From Chthonomonadaceae bacterium (GTDB taxonomy: Bacteria > Armatimonadota > Chthonomonadetes > Chthonomonadales > Chthonomonadaceae), in the NCBI GenBank assembly GCA_025355115.1, contig JANXLO010000293.1, positions 1-13,484 on the forward strand: a DNA stretch of 13,484 bases, given 5' to 3'. Below the pieces are notes generated by a model. The model was not told where the DNA came from. It worked only from the letters and a program-made list of their open reading frames with translations, and did no database searches. Position numbers and translations under genes: made by a program. This document shows, in pieces, positions 13,141-13,484 of the stretch; the first letter of the stretch is position 1; every line of letters begins with the position of its first letter.

Positions 13141-13484
13141 ATGCCCTCAACAACCGAAACTATTCTACCTACGGAGCAGGAGAGTCGCCTTGCACGTGAG
13201 TCCGGTAGATCTCTCGCTGCCCTGATCGCTAAAGCAGGTAATATGCCCCTCTATATTCATGCAGCAGATGCTCAGGAGAAAGAACTCTCTTTGCCCCAGC
13301 CTGTCGTGCGTCTCTTACTGGGTGCGCTCACGGAGATGGGGCAGGGAAACGGCGTGACGCTCATACCCGTGTTGAAAGAGTTAACGACACAGCAGGCAGC
13401 AGACTTCTTAATGGTCTCGCGCCCGTTCCTGATAGAGGAGTTGCTGAACACGGGCAAAATCCCGTATCGCAAAGTAGGCAACCG
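13141..13484 (+). CDS. Excisionase-type HTH antitoxin (3'-truncated by window edge)
   Basis: The frame runs from ATG 13141 off the right edge: 114 full codons are visible with no stop. Residues 8-30 form an acidic/Arg helix (ILPTEQESRLARESGRSLAA). A beta segment (MPLYIHAADAQEKELSLP) and a helix (VVRLLLGALTEMGQGN) follow. From residue 80 comes an HTH_17/excisionase domain, ELTTQQAADFLMVSRPFLIEELL, then GKIPYRKVGNR. This order (about 75 residues of N-terminal domain, then excisionase HTH with the phrase VTLIPVxxELTTQQAADxLxVSRP) is that of antitoxins of type II systems whose toxin is a PIN-domain RNase encoded just downstream. The partner would lie beyond the window. AGGAG is 6 nt upstream of the ATG. 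The antitoxin probably represses its own promoter. Confidence 0.8.
   Translation, partial: MPSTTETILPTEQESRLARESGRSLAALIAKAGNMPLYIHAADAQEKELSLPQPVVRLLLGALTEMGQGNGVTLIPVLKELTTQQAADFLMVSRPFLIEELLNTGKIPYRKVGN

Overview
The window looks like chromosomal DNA from a free-living bacterium with moderately high GC and a taste for polysaccharides and surface proteins. The large WD40/Ig-like/VCBS protein, the secreted L-type lectin, the clan GH-A-type secreted glycosidase and the excisionase-type antitoxin would fit an Armatimonadota-, Planctomycetota- or Verrucomicrobiota-like genome. That placement is an impression from domain style only; there is no rRNA or marker gene to test it.

Layout. Positions 1-3684 (+) hold the 3' part of a very large repeat protein that is already open at the left edge: about 12 WD40 blades, five Ig-like repeats of about 95 residues, then five Ca-binding VCBS/FG-GAP repeats. 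It ends at a 13-bp hairpin (3712-3749). Two small unrecognised genes follow on the minus strand (3758-4542), visibly poorer in GC. They have a good candidate promoter of their own (4631-4659) lying divergent to a lone HUMPS-family (hexulose-6-phosphate-synthase-like) gene at 4785-5444 (+). Next is a secreted L-type lectin (5591-6508, +), convergent with a 768-residue secreted glycoside hydrolase (6562-8868, -). A small one-helix membrane protein (9115-9387, -) and a 520-bp gene-free stretch with a LacI-type palindrome and an inverted repeat precede a zinc-ligand-less BchC-like dehydrogenase (9910-10908, +). A two-domain VOC protein (11066-11848, -) converges on it, with an interspersed repeat between them.

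From about 11.9 kb the region becomes accessory and decayed. It holds a frameshifted C-terminal fragment of a retropepsin-like protease (12023-12240, -), a small orphan gene (12306-12575, +), an intact-looking 5' quarter of a ManD/RspA mannonate dehydratase that stops matching abruptly near 12940, and the start of an antitoxin gene of the excisionase-HTH type that runs off the right edge behind a clear promoter with a 9-bp tandem repeat.

Functionally, the lectin, glycosidase, HUMPS enzyme, BchC-like dehydrogenase and ManD remnant all point to carbohydrate binding and catabolism, but they are not one operon: strands alternate and gaps are wide. The best candidates for something undescribed are the low-GC two-gene operon at 3758-4542 and the composite repeat protein at the left edge. 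I see no CRISPR array, tRNA, rRNA or complete transposon.
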